A stretch of 64,000 bases of DNA from Papilionanthe hookeriana x Papilionanthe teres (GCA_022702705.1 CM040433.1:25168325-25232324); one strand, 5' to 3'; shown: positions 24,227-34,839, counted from the first letter of the stretch. Notes: generated from the letters alone by a model not told the origin. Numbers and translations: made by a program.

Positions 24227-25857
24227 TGATGCTCGACTTTATAATTTGCAAGAATTTATGAACTCAAATTTATATATTTATAATGATTTTGTTAAGTACA
24301 AGCATTCAACGCAAGTATACGTATCATATCAAGTAATACAGGGCTCTAATGGAGTCCTGGTTATCAATCCCACAATAAAGTTTGGAATATATAAGAAAGT
24401 ATTCACAATATAGGTAACATAGCACTAAAATCTAATATTTAATTTGTAATTAAAGTTTAGTACTTACTACTATTATGCAGGAAACAGTAACAATTAACTA
24501 CACTACAATTACTTCTAACAACTTTAGAAACAGAATTAACTAACAGACACACTAAACTAATTATTTGAAAGGTTTTCGACATATGAGAAAATCTTTCCTT
24601 TTGCAATGAGAATATATGTGTGCATTGATATGGAATAAATATTTATGTTATTGTGCCAAATAGGAGCATAGATGATTCTTTACCCTTAAAGGAGTACCCT
24701 CTCTTCTAAGTAAGAAAAGAACATTGACATATTCTAAGTTTAGTCACTAAATCTAAGGCCAAGCTGGGAGGATACCGGCTCTCACTTCGGAGCTCCCACT
24801 CACCCTTCACCCGAAGGCTAACCTTTGATATTAGTTACTAATCTTAGAACCAATTTGGGGATTTCAGCCTGTCACCCTGAAATCTCCACATTGAAGTCCA
24901 TCAAAACATATTTCTCTATTCATTTGCACTCAATTCCCCTAAACTACGCAATTCATCCATAGAAATTGAATGGATCTTTCATTATTGTTGTAGGAGATTA
25001 AATCCTTTCAAACTTAATGTTCAACAACATATTTTAACATTTCAATTGGCCAAATCGAAAGTAAATTAAGTTCTAAATGAAAAACCATCACAATCTTTTC
25101 ATTCCATTAAAAGCACATCAAATCCACATCAATCCATCATCACATCTCTATACAAGAAGAAAGACAGGGGTTACTACTCAAAATTCATTGAGAAGATACA
25201 ATAAAACATGGATTTTATATATAAAAGAAAAGTCATACAAACCACAAAAAAATACAAATTATCTCTTTCTCTTCCCCAATGCAATTCACTTGAAGTTCCT
25301 TTGAATCCTCTTCTCTCTTCTTTACAACACTTGAATCTCTCTTTAGAATGGAAATGAAGAAGAAATCTCTCAATTTACCCCTTCTCCTTCACTCCTTAGA
25401 GAAAAAATTATCTCAAATCTTCACTCTACACACTCTTCTCTTAAACCCTAACACTTAACACTCACTAAAACTACTCTAGAACCACCGAGGAAGCACTCCA
25501 TTTTCGTCCAAAAACAGTTACTTATAAGATAGGGACGAAATCCCAAGAGTTTCCATAGGCACCCCTTCAAAAAGTCGCCAAAACTCTTCAAATTTGAACT
25601 CTACCTAGCGCCGTCGGCGCTCTATCATGTAATTAATTCTGGACTCTCTGGATTTGGGCGCCGGCTGCGCCAGAACACTTTTTCACCATTTTCCTCCTTT
25701 TTGCTTTAGATTCATTTCTTTTTGCTTCTTTTCACTCCAATGACCTAAAATCATCATACCTGCAATAAATCATGAAAAATCCATTTCTTTAAAGTGCAAT
25801 ATCACCAAAAATGGGTAAAATTATATAGCAAAAACTGTATATATTTTTGGTGCATCA
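24227..25857 (-). repeat. 5' LTR of the Athila element, 1631 bp
   Basis: Its termini are a perfect 6-bp inverted repeat, TGATGC...GCATCA, and the inner edge sits against the PBS. The segment shares the block around 25780-25815 with the truncated 3' LTR. It includes a GC-rich island (GCGCCGTCGGCGC at about 25612) in otherwise AT-rich DNA. The flanking 5 bp on the right is CCCGT; the matching target repeat would lie outside the window. Confidence 0.87.
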
Positions 25858-25865
25858 CCCGTCCG

Positions 25866-26112
25866 CAACGTCCTAATCTCCTTATCTCGTGAAGCCCAAC
25901 GTCCTGATCTCGTCTCCCCTTCTCCCGCGAAGCCGAGATCGTCGCGATCCCGTCCCGATCTCTTACTCTCGCGAAGCCCAGCGTCCCAATCCCTCCCCAT
26001 CTCCTACTCTCGTGAAGCCCAGATCGTTCTGATCCCGTCCCGATCTCCTTCTCTCGCGAAGCCCAGCTCATCCCGATCCCGTCCCTGTGTCCCTTCTCTC
26101 ACGAAGACCAGC
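25866..26112. repeat. About 44-bp minisatellite next to the Athila LTR
   Basis: Units end in CTCTCGCGAAGCCCAG. GAAGCC (the last unit has GAAGAC) occurs at 25891, 25929, 25973, 26014, 26058 and 26103, a spacing of 38-45 bp, with intervening CGATCCCGTCCCGATCTC. It begins directly outside the LTR end. Confidence 0.8.
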
Positions 26113-26699
26113 TTCGAAGTTTTGTATAAGGACAAAATAGGAAGAAATGGGAAAGTTACAAATATACCAAAGAATTTTTATGTAATTATATAACTAACGG
26201 TTTATAGCGGATTAAAGGCTATTTATGCCTTGCTGGGGCCGTTCATTAGGAACGAAATGGCTATAAATGAAAAGTTTGTTAAAACGTATCAATTAAGGTT
26301 TAATGGTACATTAAGTCCGCAAGTTTTGATTATTTCAGTGAAATAATGTCTGGACTTATAGTGTAGATCTTTCAACTGTAAATGTTATTATTTTGTTTAT
26401 ACAGTTATGTTGCAAATAGTTTTACTAAACAAGAGCAGATTAGTTATTTCTCCAGTAATAACTGCAAAAAAGGCTTTGTTTGGCGTAGCTTATCCTGGCG
26501 GTAGACATTTATTGAACGCCGCGGTGGTGTTTGGTTAGGGCGTTCGGTCGGCTGCAGAGATAATCACGTATGATATTACGTGATAACTTTAGAGATTTAC
26601 TGCGGCTCCCTTCATCCCGCGTTCGGATTTCTGTCGCAGTGTATTACCTCTGAGCCCCTCGACCGCGTCTTCTCTCATCTTTGCCCTATCCTTGCACTC
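26113..26699. other. Gene-less stretch with hAT-like MITE end sequence
   Basis: The part at 26395-26475 (GTTGCAAATAG...AATAACTGCAAAAAAGGC) resembles 43585-43650 and 27290-27330, so it is a shared repeat. The following GGCTTTGTTTGGCGTAGCTT looks like a degenerate hAT-type terminus. No ORF is supported. Confidence 0.4.
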
Positions 26700-26836
26700 T
26701 CGATTCGTCGCTGCTTCGATTGCACCCCTTCGATTTGTCACTACTTCGATCGCACTTGCCCTCCCGATTAGTCGCTGCTTCGATTCGTCACTGCTTCGAT
26801 CAACCTTGCCTTACGGATTCGTCACTGCTTCGATCA
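26700..26836. repeat. Short tandem repeat with ATTCGTCGCTGCTTCGAT units
   Basis: Five imperfect units of about 18-20 bp, spaced irregularly. Variants include GATTTGTCACTACTTCGATC and GATTAGTCGCTGCTTCGATT. The overlapping open frames are by-products of this repeat. Confidence 0.7.
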
Positions 26837-27335
26837 CAAGATTATGGCAAGGTCGGCTTACCTACTTAACGCGTCTTGCCTGCTCGAAGCGCACGAGATG
26901 CTCTGTTGAAGGGGAAAGAAGCTCAGTCGCGGCATGGAGGAAGGAGTAGAAGCTTTGCGTGCTGTGTTGGGGTGAGATGGACCGAAGGAAGAAGGAGGAA
27001 GAGCAGGGCCGAACAATTAACTGAGTTATTAATTAATAAATTATTTTATATGTAAAATATATTTAACTGAGTTATTAATTAATATATTATTTTATATGTG
27101 TTTATGTGATTATGAGTTAGTTAAACAATTGTTAATAAAAATTATTTGAATCAAGATCAAAGTTATTTAAATCTCAAATTTCAAGGGAGGAGTAACACAG
27201 ATTTCATGTATGTCAAATTGATTCTCTCATCAATTCTAAATCAATCGCTTTTTTGTTTTTTCGAATTGTTAAAAAAGATGAAATTTTCTAACATGTGCAA
27301 AATAGTCATTTATCTAGCAACTGTTGCAGATAAGC

Positions 27336-27666
27336 CGTTCTGAATAAGCTCCCACAAACAGAAAGTCAGCTTACCCTGATAATCTACAGATTATCAGATT
27401 ATCAAAATAATCTGTTTATCAGCAGATTATAAATAATCAACAGCTGCCCCAAACAAACAATTTTTTTTTTGGGGCAGCTGTTGATTATTTATAATCTGTT
27501 GATAAGCAGATTATTATGATAATCTGATAATCTACAGATTATCGAATAGTTCTGGATTGTTGTTTGTTGGGCTTATTAAGAATGATTTATTTAGTAATCG
27601 TTGTTGGATTAACGACCAAATCGCCTCGAAAGCTGTTTACTGTTTGGGGGAGCTTATTCAGAACAA
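27336..27666. mobile_element. Foldback MITE with nested inverted repeats
   Basis: Outer arms of 25 bp (27336-27360 and 27642-27666; GTTCTGAATAAGCTCCCACA against its complement) match at 24 of 25 positions. Inside them are 73-bp arms at 27378-27450 and 27471-27543, rich in GATAATCT, that differ at about five positions and face each other across a 20-nt loop. This is a non-autonomous hairpin element. The CCCCAAACA and AAGCTTATT-like ends suggest hAT affinity. No ORF is present. Confidence 0.8.
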
Positions 27667-27875
27667 CTTATTTGAAACAAAACTGAATGAGGAGAAAAAT
27701 AGATAAAAACTGAAGCAACATATTAAACAGAACAACAAAATCACTATAGATCACTTAAAAAAACATACATAGAGTTCTCACTCATCCGTAAGTATCAAAA
27801 AAAAAAAATCAACATAAATACAATTATAAGTACAGTTAAAAATATTAAAATGTTTAATTTACAACTTTGATGACG

Positions 27876-28094
27876 TCAATCCTCAGCTGCCAACTCCACT
27901 TGAGAAGCCATCACCACCCGATCACTGTCTGCAGTGGAACATGTTTGGTAATCAGCCCAATGAAAGAAACCACAACGATTTGATACACCTATGCGACAGC
28001 CGTAGAATTGTCTCCCACTACTGTGAGGCTGACGTGATGTCAGTAAGGGAGCCGGGAGACCACAATAACCAAAACAAGGAAGGGAGAACTGCTG
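27876..28094 (-). pseudogene. GRF-type zinc finger remnant
   Basis: The minus strand, up to the TGA at 27876-27878, reads CFGYCGLPAPLLTS, then SSGRQFYGCRIGVSNRCGFF and HWAD. This is the GRF zinc-finger signature (CGLPA, GR.F.GC, CGFF.W.D) of small plant proteins related to topoisomerase 3-alpha/APE2-type fingers, which bind single-stranded nucleic acid. An in-frame stop lies at 28095-28097, just upstream. A CAG at about 28089-28091 could be a splice acceptor, so an upstream exon (possibly within 28188-28460) cannot be excluded. It sits inside a transposon-like cluster. Such finger genes are often multiplied by transposons. I call it a remnant because no full gene model is evident. Confidence 0.6.
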
Positions 28095-28187
28095 TCAAAA
28101 TTTACATACCACAAAATCCTTATGTGTTCAAACTTTCACATGGTTGAAAGAGAACAAAAGCAAAACTATGCATGCTTCACCTTGAAC

Positions 28188-28730
28188 CATAAATATTACT
28201 TCTCAGCCATGGTAAAATAGAAAAGGGAAAAAAAATTGAGAACTACCGAACTGCAAGATCCCAGATCTGCGAGCAGAGGAGATGGAGATCTGCGAACACC
28301 TAACTCGGAGGTGGAGGCGAACGAGATATGCGAGTGTCCCTGCGAATACCGGAAGTTAGACGTGGAGGCGAGATCTGCGAATACGAAGGAGAGAAGTACC
28401 GAACTCACCGAAGAAAAGCGCGAGGGAGGGAGATCTGCTATCGAGCCGACAGAAGGCAAGGGCGAAGGAGATCGCAGGAGATGGCGAGCCGAGGATCTTG
28501 CGAAACAAATGGCGAGGGCGACGGACTAGGGCTAGGGCGGAATTTTACTACCTATCGCGATTTTTGTAAGCGGGACGTGGGGGGAGGCTGGCTGCCGAAT
28601 TCACGAAGAAAATAGCGACGTAAATAATCCGCGGCACCGAAAAGTTCGATCCCTTCGCGATATACAAATGGCAAAGAGGCTGTATGAAAACGCCGCAGCT
28701 TCCAATAAGCGGCCCCAAACGGCCCCTAAG
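28188..28730. other. GC-rich purine tract with AGATCTGCGA repeats
   Basis: GAGATCTGCGA-type motifs recur at about 28263, 28288, 28370 and 28430 with GGAGGCGA between. Frames on both strands (for example 28196-28459 minus) are open mainly because of this composition. It could be a 5' region of the GRF remnant. The right end, with GCGGCCCCAAACGGCCCCTAAG, looks like a hAT-type terminus. Confidence 0.4.
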
Positions 28731-29265
28731 TTATTCTGAATAAGCTCTTCCAAACAACAAATCAGCTTATATTGATAATCTGTATATTATCATCCTGATA
28801 ATCTATAAGAATCTACAGTTGTCCCAAATGGATCATCAACAGTCTTGCAAAATTTGGTGACATTCATCGCCGCCACAGTGCATAAATTTCAATACTGTAT
28901 TAATTATGTACTTTCTATTTTGTTTTCCGCAGTATTCATTTCCCTTAAAGTCAAAACTGTTAAATATCGTAAACCTAGTCTATTTAGCTAACGTGAATGA
29001 AAGTACCTCTAGCAAAAGATATGACGCGAGCACTAAAACCTGTAGCCTTGATAATAGATTAAAAATATTAGATTATCAACAAGAAAGAAAAATATATTTA
29101 CAAAATATTTTGTAAATATTTAATAGCTAATAAATTATCTTTCAAAGTCATATTCACAACCACGGAAATACCAGTCTTCCTCTGCAAACGCCTTCATATT
29201 AACTAAAAAAATGTTTTTATTAAATGATTTTAAAATATGAGCAAAATTTATAATAACACAAAAAA
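28731..29265. other. MITE-derived AT-rich stretch
   Basis: 28731-28770 (TTCTGAATAAGCTCTTCCAA, then TCAGCTTA) is a diverged copy of the end of the 27336-27666 foldback. The remainder is AT-rich with no supported gene. Confidence 0.45.
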
Positions 29266-29638
29266 GAGAAAATATCACATCAGGACTATGCACGTAGAGC
29301 TACGTGTGGATTCCAATGAAATCACACCACGTGGCTCATGACAAAAAAAAAGACAGTAACGCAGAAAATACTCATGTTATTCAAGTGTTATTATGTATTA
29401 TTCAGGTGTTATTCTATTCTGAGAATATTTCTGGTGTTATAATAACACACTAACACATCAATAATACATGAATAACACATAATAACACCTGAATAACGCT
29501 GAATAACATGGGGGGAAAATTCTCTGTGTTACCGAGTGAATTTTTATTTTTATTTTTTCCTGTCACGCGCCACGTAGTGTGATTTCATTGGACTTCACAC
29601 ATTTGTTTACATGCAGAGTCATGATGTAATATTTTCTC
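29266..29638. mobile_element. Mutator-type MITE, 373 bp, with 9-bp target duplication
   Basis: The ends are inverted repeats, GAGAAAATATCACATCAGGA against GAGAAAATATTACATCATGA. Inside, CCAATGAAATCACACCACGT pairs with the complement of its near-perfect partner at 29571-29592, and the centre (TGTTATTCAGGTGTTATT) is also palindromic. The flanks are CACAAAAAA (29257-29265) and CACAAAAAG (29639-29647), a 9-bp target duplication with one change. There is no ORF. The length, foldback shape and 9-bp duplication fit Mutator-type MITEs. Confidence 0.87.
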
Positions 29639-30037
29639 CACAAAAAGTGGTTGTTGTTATGCTTTCTATGCTGAGATTGTGTAGATGCTTAGTGAGGAAA
29701 GGCACACAGAAAGTATTTGTTGGTGTTGCTTTGTAAGTAGGTTCTACTTCTTGTTATAAATTATATATATAATCGAATTAAATAAATTTAGTACCGGAAT
29801 GTCCTTGACAAGCTGAAATTGGTCTGGATAACTTGTTTTTCATTCGTTAAAGTTTTAATATATGTTGAACCTAGCTCTTATTTGGGTTACTCTAGGTGGT
29901 GGAAGTGCATTTAATGGCTTTTTTTCCCCTCAAGTTTAGAATATTCATCACCATCATGGATCATTTTCCCTCCATCTTTGAATGTGTTTTACAGTTACAC
30001 CCAAAGTTGAACTTTAATTATTTTTATGGTGCAAGTT

Positions 30038-30040
<3 letters not shown>

Positions 30041-30100
<60 letters not shown>
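30041..30100. repeat. (CT)n(AT)n microsatellite
   Basis: About 42 bp of CT repeat followed by about 18 bp of AT repeat. The Ser-Leu/Tyr-Ile reading frames here are artefacts of the repeat. Confidence 0.95.
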
Positions 30101-30603
30101 AAAGGGCGGAATCAACATCAGGCTGGAGGAACCATTTCAGATCAATCATTATGGCCACAAAATGATAATCCTTGTAATATCATCCAATTCCGAAGTATTT
30201 ACAAATCTAACACATGCATACCACTTCTACGTTTCATATCAGATGAAAAATACCACTAAAGTGAAAAACTTGATTTCATGCATATTTAAGGTGGTATGTA
30301 TGTACAAATTGAAATTTAGGTGTTAGATATGAAAATACATTTGAATTGAGTGGTGTGTAAGTAAATCTTCCTTTTTTTTAAAATGGTCATTTCCCAAAAT
30401 TTTCCCATGCAATATAAATACAAGAATAATAAAAATTTGAAGTATACATTTACTAAGGGATGTACTGATGGAGTTTATTTTCTCATTACAAGATTTAAAT
30501 TTATCAATCCCATCAAACAAGAGTTTCGTTTGATGGTACAAGTAATTCACAATTAATTACGCCATCGATCGGCTTCTCTATTAACCACATCACCACACTA
30601 CCA

Positions 30604-31050
30604 TGTTGTGAAAACGACGTCAATAAAGTGAAAAATGAAACGAGAAAAATTACACGCAGAAAATAAATACCAGAGCGACACACAGATTTGTGTGTTCAGC
30701 AAATTTGCCTATGTCCACAGAGCTGCAGAGGATTTTGTTACTTCAAAGAATTACACCGTCGAACGCCTCGACGTTTACAAGAAAGTATTTGTTTTCTTAA
30801 CTCCCTTCCTCTCTCTCACTTCCTCTCTTTCTCTCTTAGAGGACTTGGCTTGACCCTTGACTTGGCCCTTTTTTAAGCCAAAAGAGGCTATTTATAGAAA
30901 CCACGAGAGTGGTAGGCGGGAGATAGGTGAGCGGTAGGTTGAAAGGTAGGTGAGCGGTAGGTGGGAAGGTAGGTGAGCGGTAATTGTGATTCTTAATTAG
31001 AAAACTAATTAACACCAATTAATTAAATTGCGGTGGACCGGGTCTCCACA
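30604..31050 (-). repeat. copia 3' LTR
   Basis: It starts (plus strand) TGTTGTGAAAACGACG and ends GGGTCTCCACA. Direct comparison with 32886-33331 shows the same sequence with scattered substitutions. It carries a GTAGGTGAGCGG-type tandem expansion at about 30910-30980 that the other LTR lacks. Confidence 0.9.
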
Positions 31051-31075
31051 TTACCCAAAAATTCTCCCACTTGGA
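31051..31075 (-). other. copia polypurine tract
   Basis: On the minus strand the sequence immediately before the 3' LTR is AAGTGGGAGAATTTTTGGGT, a purine-rich primer site for plus-strand DNA synthesis. Confidence 0.75.
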
Positions 31076-31180
31076 GACTGGGACACTCGCTGCACCACCT
31101 ATAGGTTGCATCATCTGCTGGCTATACCGACCTTTCGCTCAAACATGATATCCTCCATCTCTGCAACTCAAAACCCCTCT

Positions 31181-31753
31181 TCATGCTAGAAGACCAGCTG
31201 AAGTCGAGCACAATTTCAGCTTCTCATGAGTAATACCCTCTGTTGACATATCACTGTCAACGTAGCCTTGTACCACCAAGCTCTTTCCTGGGTTACTCTT
31301 GTATTTGCTTACAACTCCCACTGCATTAGCACTATCCTGCCTCTGCTGAAAGCCCTTTTTAACAAGTCCAACCTTGTACCTCTTACTGCCACCAAACGCA
31401 GTCTTCACCCGGTACACCCACTTGTTGTGCAATATCTTCTTCCTTGGTGGAAATTCTGTCAGCTCCCAAGTTTGATTCCCTGGCAGATAATTCATCTCCT
31501 TCTTCTTGGTCAGCTCCCACTTGCTCGAATTTTCATATTGCAAGATTTCTTCATAGCTTTGTGGTTCTTCACCATTTGTCTGGACAATGTCTGATTTTCC
31601 TGCCTTTGACGCTCTGCCACTTTTCAAGAAATTGACCTTCTTCTGGTTCCCCATAATGCACCTCTGACTCATGTGTCCAAGTCTGCAATGTCGTAGATCT
31701 CTCGTGCTCTCTGAAACTGTAGTAACAAAATTGTTAAGTAAACCAGTAGTCAT
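31181..31753 (-). pseudogene. copia pol remnant: pre-integrase, partial RT and RNase H tail in one frame
   Basis: A single 190-aa open frame joins three normally distant parts. It begins with the gag-pre-integrase motif LRHCRLGHMSQRC. Then comes the RT start EEPQSYEEILQYENSSKW, WELTEFPPRKKILHNKWVYR, RYKVGLVKKGFQQ. It ends with the RNase H tail VQGYVDSDMSTEG. Integrase and the catalytic RT core (including the YVDD motif) are absent. The deletions are close to frame-preserving, which is unusual for a decayed element, but no catalytic domain is complete. The product, if any, would have no obvious enzymatic activity. Confidence 0.82.
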
Positions 31754-32104
31754 AATAGTGTGTCAGTTTTCTTACCCCGAGCCAATACTAATGCTTCTTT
31801 GATAACCTTCCAGGTGCTATCTGAGAAAACTACCAAATGACCACCCTCGTTGAGTTTCCCAAAAGAGATGAGGTTTTTCTTCAACTTAGGAATATGCCTG
31901 TTGCAAAGTCCATTTTCTCTTGTTAGGGAGCGCAATATCAATGTCTCCCATCTCCACCACGTCCAGAGCTTTTCCATCAGCTAGATGTACCTTTCTAAAG
32001 TCGTCGGCAACATAATTTCGTATCAACTTCCGGTGGGAAGATGTATGGAAGGAAGCTCCTAAATCCAGTATCTTGTTATCAACAGAATTATGAACTGCCA
32101 GCAA
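31750..32104 (-). pseudogene. copia protease region
   Basis: The frame at 31886-32104 reads NKILDLGASFHTSSHRKLIR, then KVHLADGKALDV, the copia aspartic protease with DLGAS where DSGAS is usual. A second frame (31750-31977) continues IPKLKKNLISFGKLNEGGHL, the conserved downstream phrase. They overlap in different frames, so a frameshift disrupts the polyprotein near 31930. Confidence 0.82.
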
Positions 32105-32144
32105 TAGCTCATCCTGTATTTCTTCATTTACAATATTAGCGCCA

Positions 32145-32594
32145 TCATTCTCTTTTTTTTCTTTGGATTCCTACAGTTTCCTTTTTTATGTGGCTACCTC
32201 TCTTTGAGTTCCTATCTTGCGATCTCCCTCTGTAATCAACAATCAGCGCCGAACTCGAACCTGAGGTCTCGCTAGAATCTTTTCTGCACACCTTTTCAGC
32301 CAAAATCAAATCACGAATATCATCATATTTCAGTTTAGATTTACCTGCAGAACTGCTAACTGCCATCCTCATGGCTTCCCAGCTATTTGGCAATGAAGCC
32401 AACAATATCAGCGTACGTATCTCAAAATCAAAATCAATTTCAATAGACAACAATTGATTTGTAATAGTGTTGAAATCATTTAGGTGTTGAGCAACAGACA
32501 CACCTTCCGCCATCTTCAAATTGAATAACTTTTTCATCAAGTGCACCTTTTTATTCGCCGATGACTTTTCATACATACCTGATAAAGCTACCAT
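32145..32594 (-). pseudogene. copia Gag (UBN2-type)
   Basis: The 149-aa frame has LFNLKMAEGVSVAQHLNDFN, TITNQLLSIEIDFDFEIRTL and LLASLPNSWEAMRMAVSS, the typical copia Gag helix region. A basic tail follows (DYRGRSQDRNSKRGSHIKKE), where the zinc knuckle would follow. The N-terminal part upstream of 32594 is decayed. Gag would package the element RNA. Confidence 0.85.
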
Positions 32595-32870
32595 GAGATC
32601 TGCAGTAGTCTTTTCCTTGATGACGTTATGGGCAACGCACCTTGACAGGGTTAATCAAATAACCCCTAGAAACTGTTAATTCAACAGATTACATTCCGCC
32701 TCGTCCAACTTTTTCAGTCATTTTCCCAGTAACGGAAGATGAAGTTTCTTCCCATAGAGGTAGTCCTCTATTTGCATCCTCCAGTAACTAAAATCTGTGT
32801 CATTAAACTTCTCGATCCCGATACCATCACTTCATCTCCGCCCATCGTTCTTCCTTATATCTGAAAACAC

Positions 32871-32883
32871 GGCTCTGATACCA
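32871..32883 (-). other. copia primer binding site (initiator Met tRNA)
   Basis: The minus strand reads TGGTATCAGAGCC, the standard Ty1/copia PBS, 2 nt inside the 5' LTR. Confidence 0.9.
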
Positions 32884-32885
32884 GT

Positions 32886-33092
32886 TGTTGTGAAAACGAC
32901 GATAATAAAGTGAAAAATAGAATGAGAAAAATTACACGCAGAAAACAAACACCAGAGCGACACAACGATTTACGTGGTTCGACAAATTTACCTACGTCCA
33001 CAGAGCTGCAGAGGATTTTATTACTTCGAGGAATTATACCGTCGAGCGCCTCAACGTTTACAAGAAAATCTCTATTTTCTTATCTCCCTTCC

Positions 33093-33138
<46 letters not shown>

Positions 33139-33331
33139 TCTCTTTTTCTCTTAGAGGACATGGCGTGACCCTTGGCTTAACCCTCTTTTAAGCCAAAAGA
33201 GGTTATTTATAGAAACTAAGAGAGAGGTAGGTGGGAGGTAGGTTGGAAGGTAGGTGAGCGATAGTTGGGATTCTTAATTAGGAAGCTAATTAATAACATT
33301 TAAATAAAATGCGGTGGACCGGGTCTCCACA
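32886..33331 (-). repeat. copia 5' LTR
   Basis: It matches 30604-31050 over its length, with the same TGTTGTG start and GGGTCTCCACA end. It contains a long (CT)n run at about 33095-33136 that is short in the other LTR. Ten further bases (33332-33341) resemble the PPT edge. Confidence 0.9.
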
Positions 33332-33341
33332 TTGCCCAATA

Positions 33342-34839
33342 TACCAGTCATCTCCATCGCTAAAATCTCCTCTTCCTTCTTGAAGCGCTTTCATCCTTCA
33401 TCGAACCATTCCATCTTTTTAGTCACCGCCTTGCCTTTGTGCCTAACTAAGATTTCACCACCGGTTTGTCGAAGAGATGCAGAGGCAAAGGCAATGTAAG
33501 AGAGCAAAATAATATACCATAAACAAAATTCAAATTTGTATCTTAAAATGTACATGACTGCATGCTATTAATAAGCATAAGCACAATTCAAATTAATTTC
33601 TTATAATTTTTATGATTTTTGGCGGAAAGAATGATGAGTAGATTTTAATTTAGTTGGCATATCTAGGAAAAACTTGATAATAACTCTTGTCATGATTAGT
33701 AATATTGTAAATTGCATTAGTAATTTGAGTAGTAGAATTGACCATTATGATAATTTGTCATGATGTGTTTAGTTAATAAGTAGACCATAAATCTTATTCT
33801 GGGACTTTTGGAAGGTGATGTTATTGCTTGATATGTATTATGAGATTTTCATGAACATTCATTTTTGCCAAATCTATAGCTTGTGATTGTATTATATCAA
33901 TTTCTACAAATCTTCATGATTTATCGTATTCAACCGCATGTCCCTTAATAATATTTTTAATAATTTTCTTGAGCCTTGTTTATAGTTATATTGATGTACT
34001 AACACATTATTTAGACGCGTGACTCAATTTGGTTTCACTCAATAGAAAATTATTTCACTTTTAATAATTTTAGAAACATATGTATCATTAGATTGGAAAT
34101 GTTTTATTTATCCTAAATATATGTTGAAACGCAGTCATGTTCAACCAGTATGAGTCCAAGCAAGCTTGGTGGGTCTTTCAATCCTATACATCAATGACCC
34201 GGTTTAGGAAGTAATCAAGTGTAAGCAGTCGAGTATGAGCAGTCAAGCACGAGTTGTTGGGTATGAGTGTTTGATTATGAGTTGCTGATTATCTGAGGAC
34301 ACATGATGAATGTCATTCTTATAAGATGAATTGAAGAACAATTCATTTGACAATCTCATTGTCTAACCCCTGATTGCACTCTCTGTGACTGTAGAATAAG
34401 AGCCTACTTGGTCTAGATGAGAACTAGCCTCAAGGCGGTTTTTATAATAGAGGGCCAAACAAACGTTATGATGTGACTCAATTAAATGTGTAGATGACGG
34501 GACAAATATGTCACCGACATATGATAACATGCCAAACATAATATAATAGATATGCCTGAGGTTGAGCACATAGATCCGAGTGGCCATAGATCTTAAATAT
34601 CTGAGCATTATCATTATATATGAATATTTTATAGGAAAAATGTCTTTGTATAATGGGGGCAATTAATTTGAAATGGACATTATGTTATACTATTAACTAA
34701 GATAAACAACATAACTTTCCTTTTATCTTTAGCTCACTTCTTCCTCCCTTAATAGTTCTTCCCTTGAGGCACGAGTTCATGGATAAAATTGGATTCAATA
34801 ACCTTAAAAGATGTTGTGAGCGTGGATCATACCACAAAA
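33342..34839. other. AT-rich gene-less stretch
   Basis: No gene is supported. Short imperfect repeats of GAGTATGAGCAGTCAAGCACGAG occur at about 34225-34260. The rest is AT-rich, with scattered frames under 100 aa that resemble nothing I know. Confidence 0.4.

Larger units (their letters stand above)
17399..25857 (-). mobile_element. Athila-lineage Ty3/gypsy retrotransposon, 3' LTR truncated
   Basis: The element has a 5' LTR at the right, an Asp-tRNA-type PBS, a gag-pol relic, an extra ORF and about 330 bp of 3' LTR at the left, where the Tat LTR starts. RT with EVFMDDFSVFG and Gag with WGELSQKFLSKYF are Athila signatures. The gag-pol reading frame is broken by several in-frame stops and by frame changes at about 22511-22640, 21851-21854 and 18995-19080. 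Confidence 0.9.
30604..33341 (-). mobile_element. Ty1/copia retrotransposon with large internal deletion
   Basis: Two LTRs of about 446-447 bp flank 1.8 kb of internal sequence. The PBS is initiator-Met type at the right LTR and the PPT lies at the left LTR, so the element reads right to left. The internal region retains gag, a protease motif, the gag-pre-integrase region, a short piece of RT and the very end of RNase H. Integrase and most of RT are missing. The flanking pentamer TACCA at 30599-30603 recurs at 33342-33346, giving a target duplication if the right end is placed at 33341. Confidence 0.9.

Noticed and set aside
25802..26071. 89-aa minus-strand frame rich in Arg and Gly
   Set aside because: It lies on the 44-bp minisatellite and the LTR edge, with no domain.
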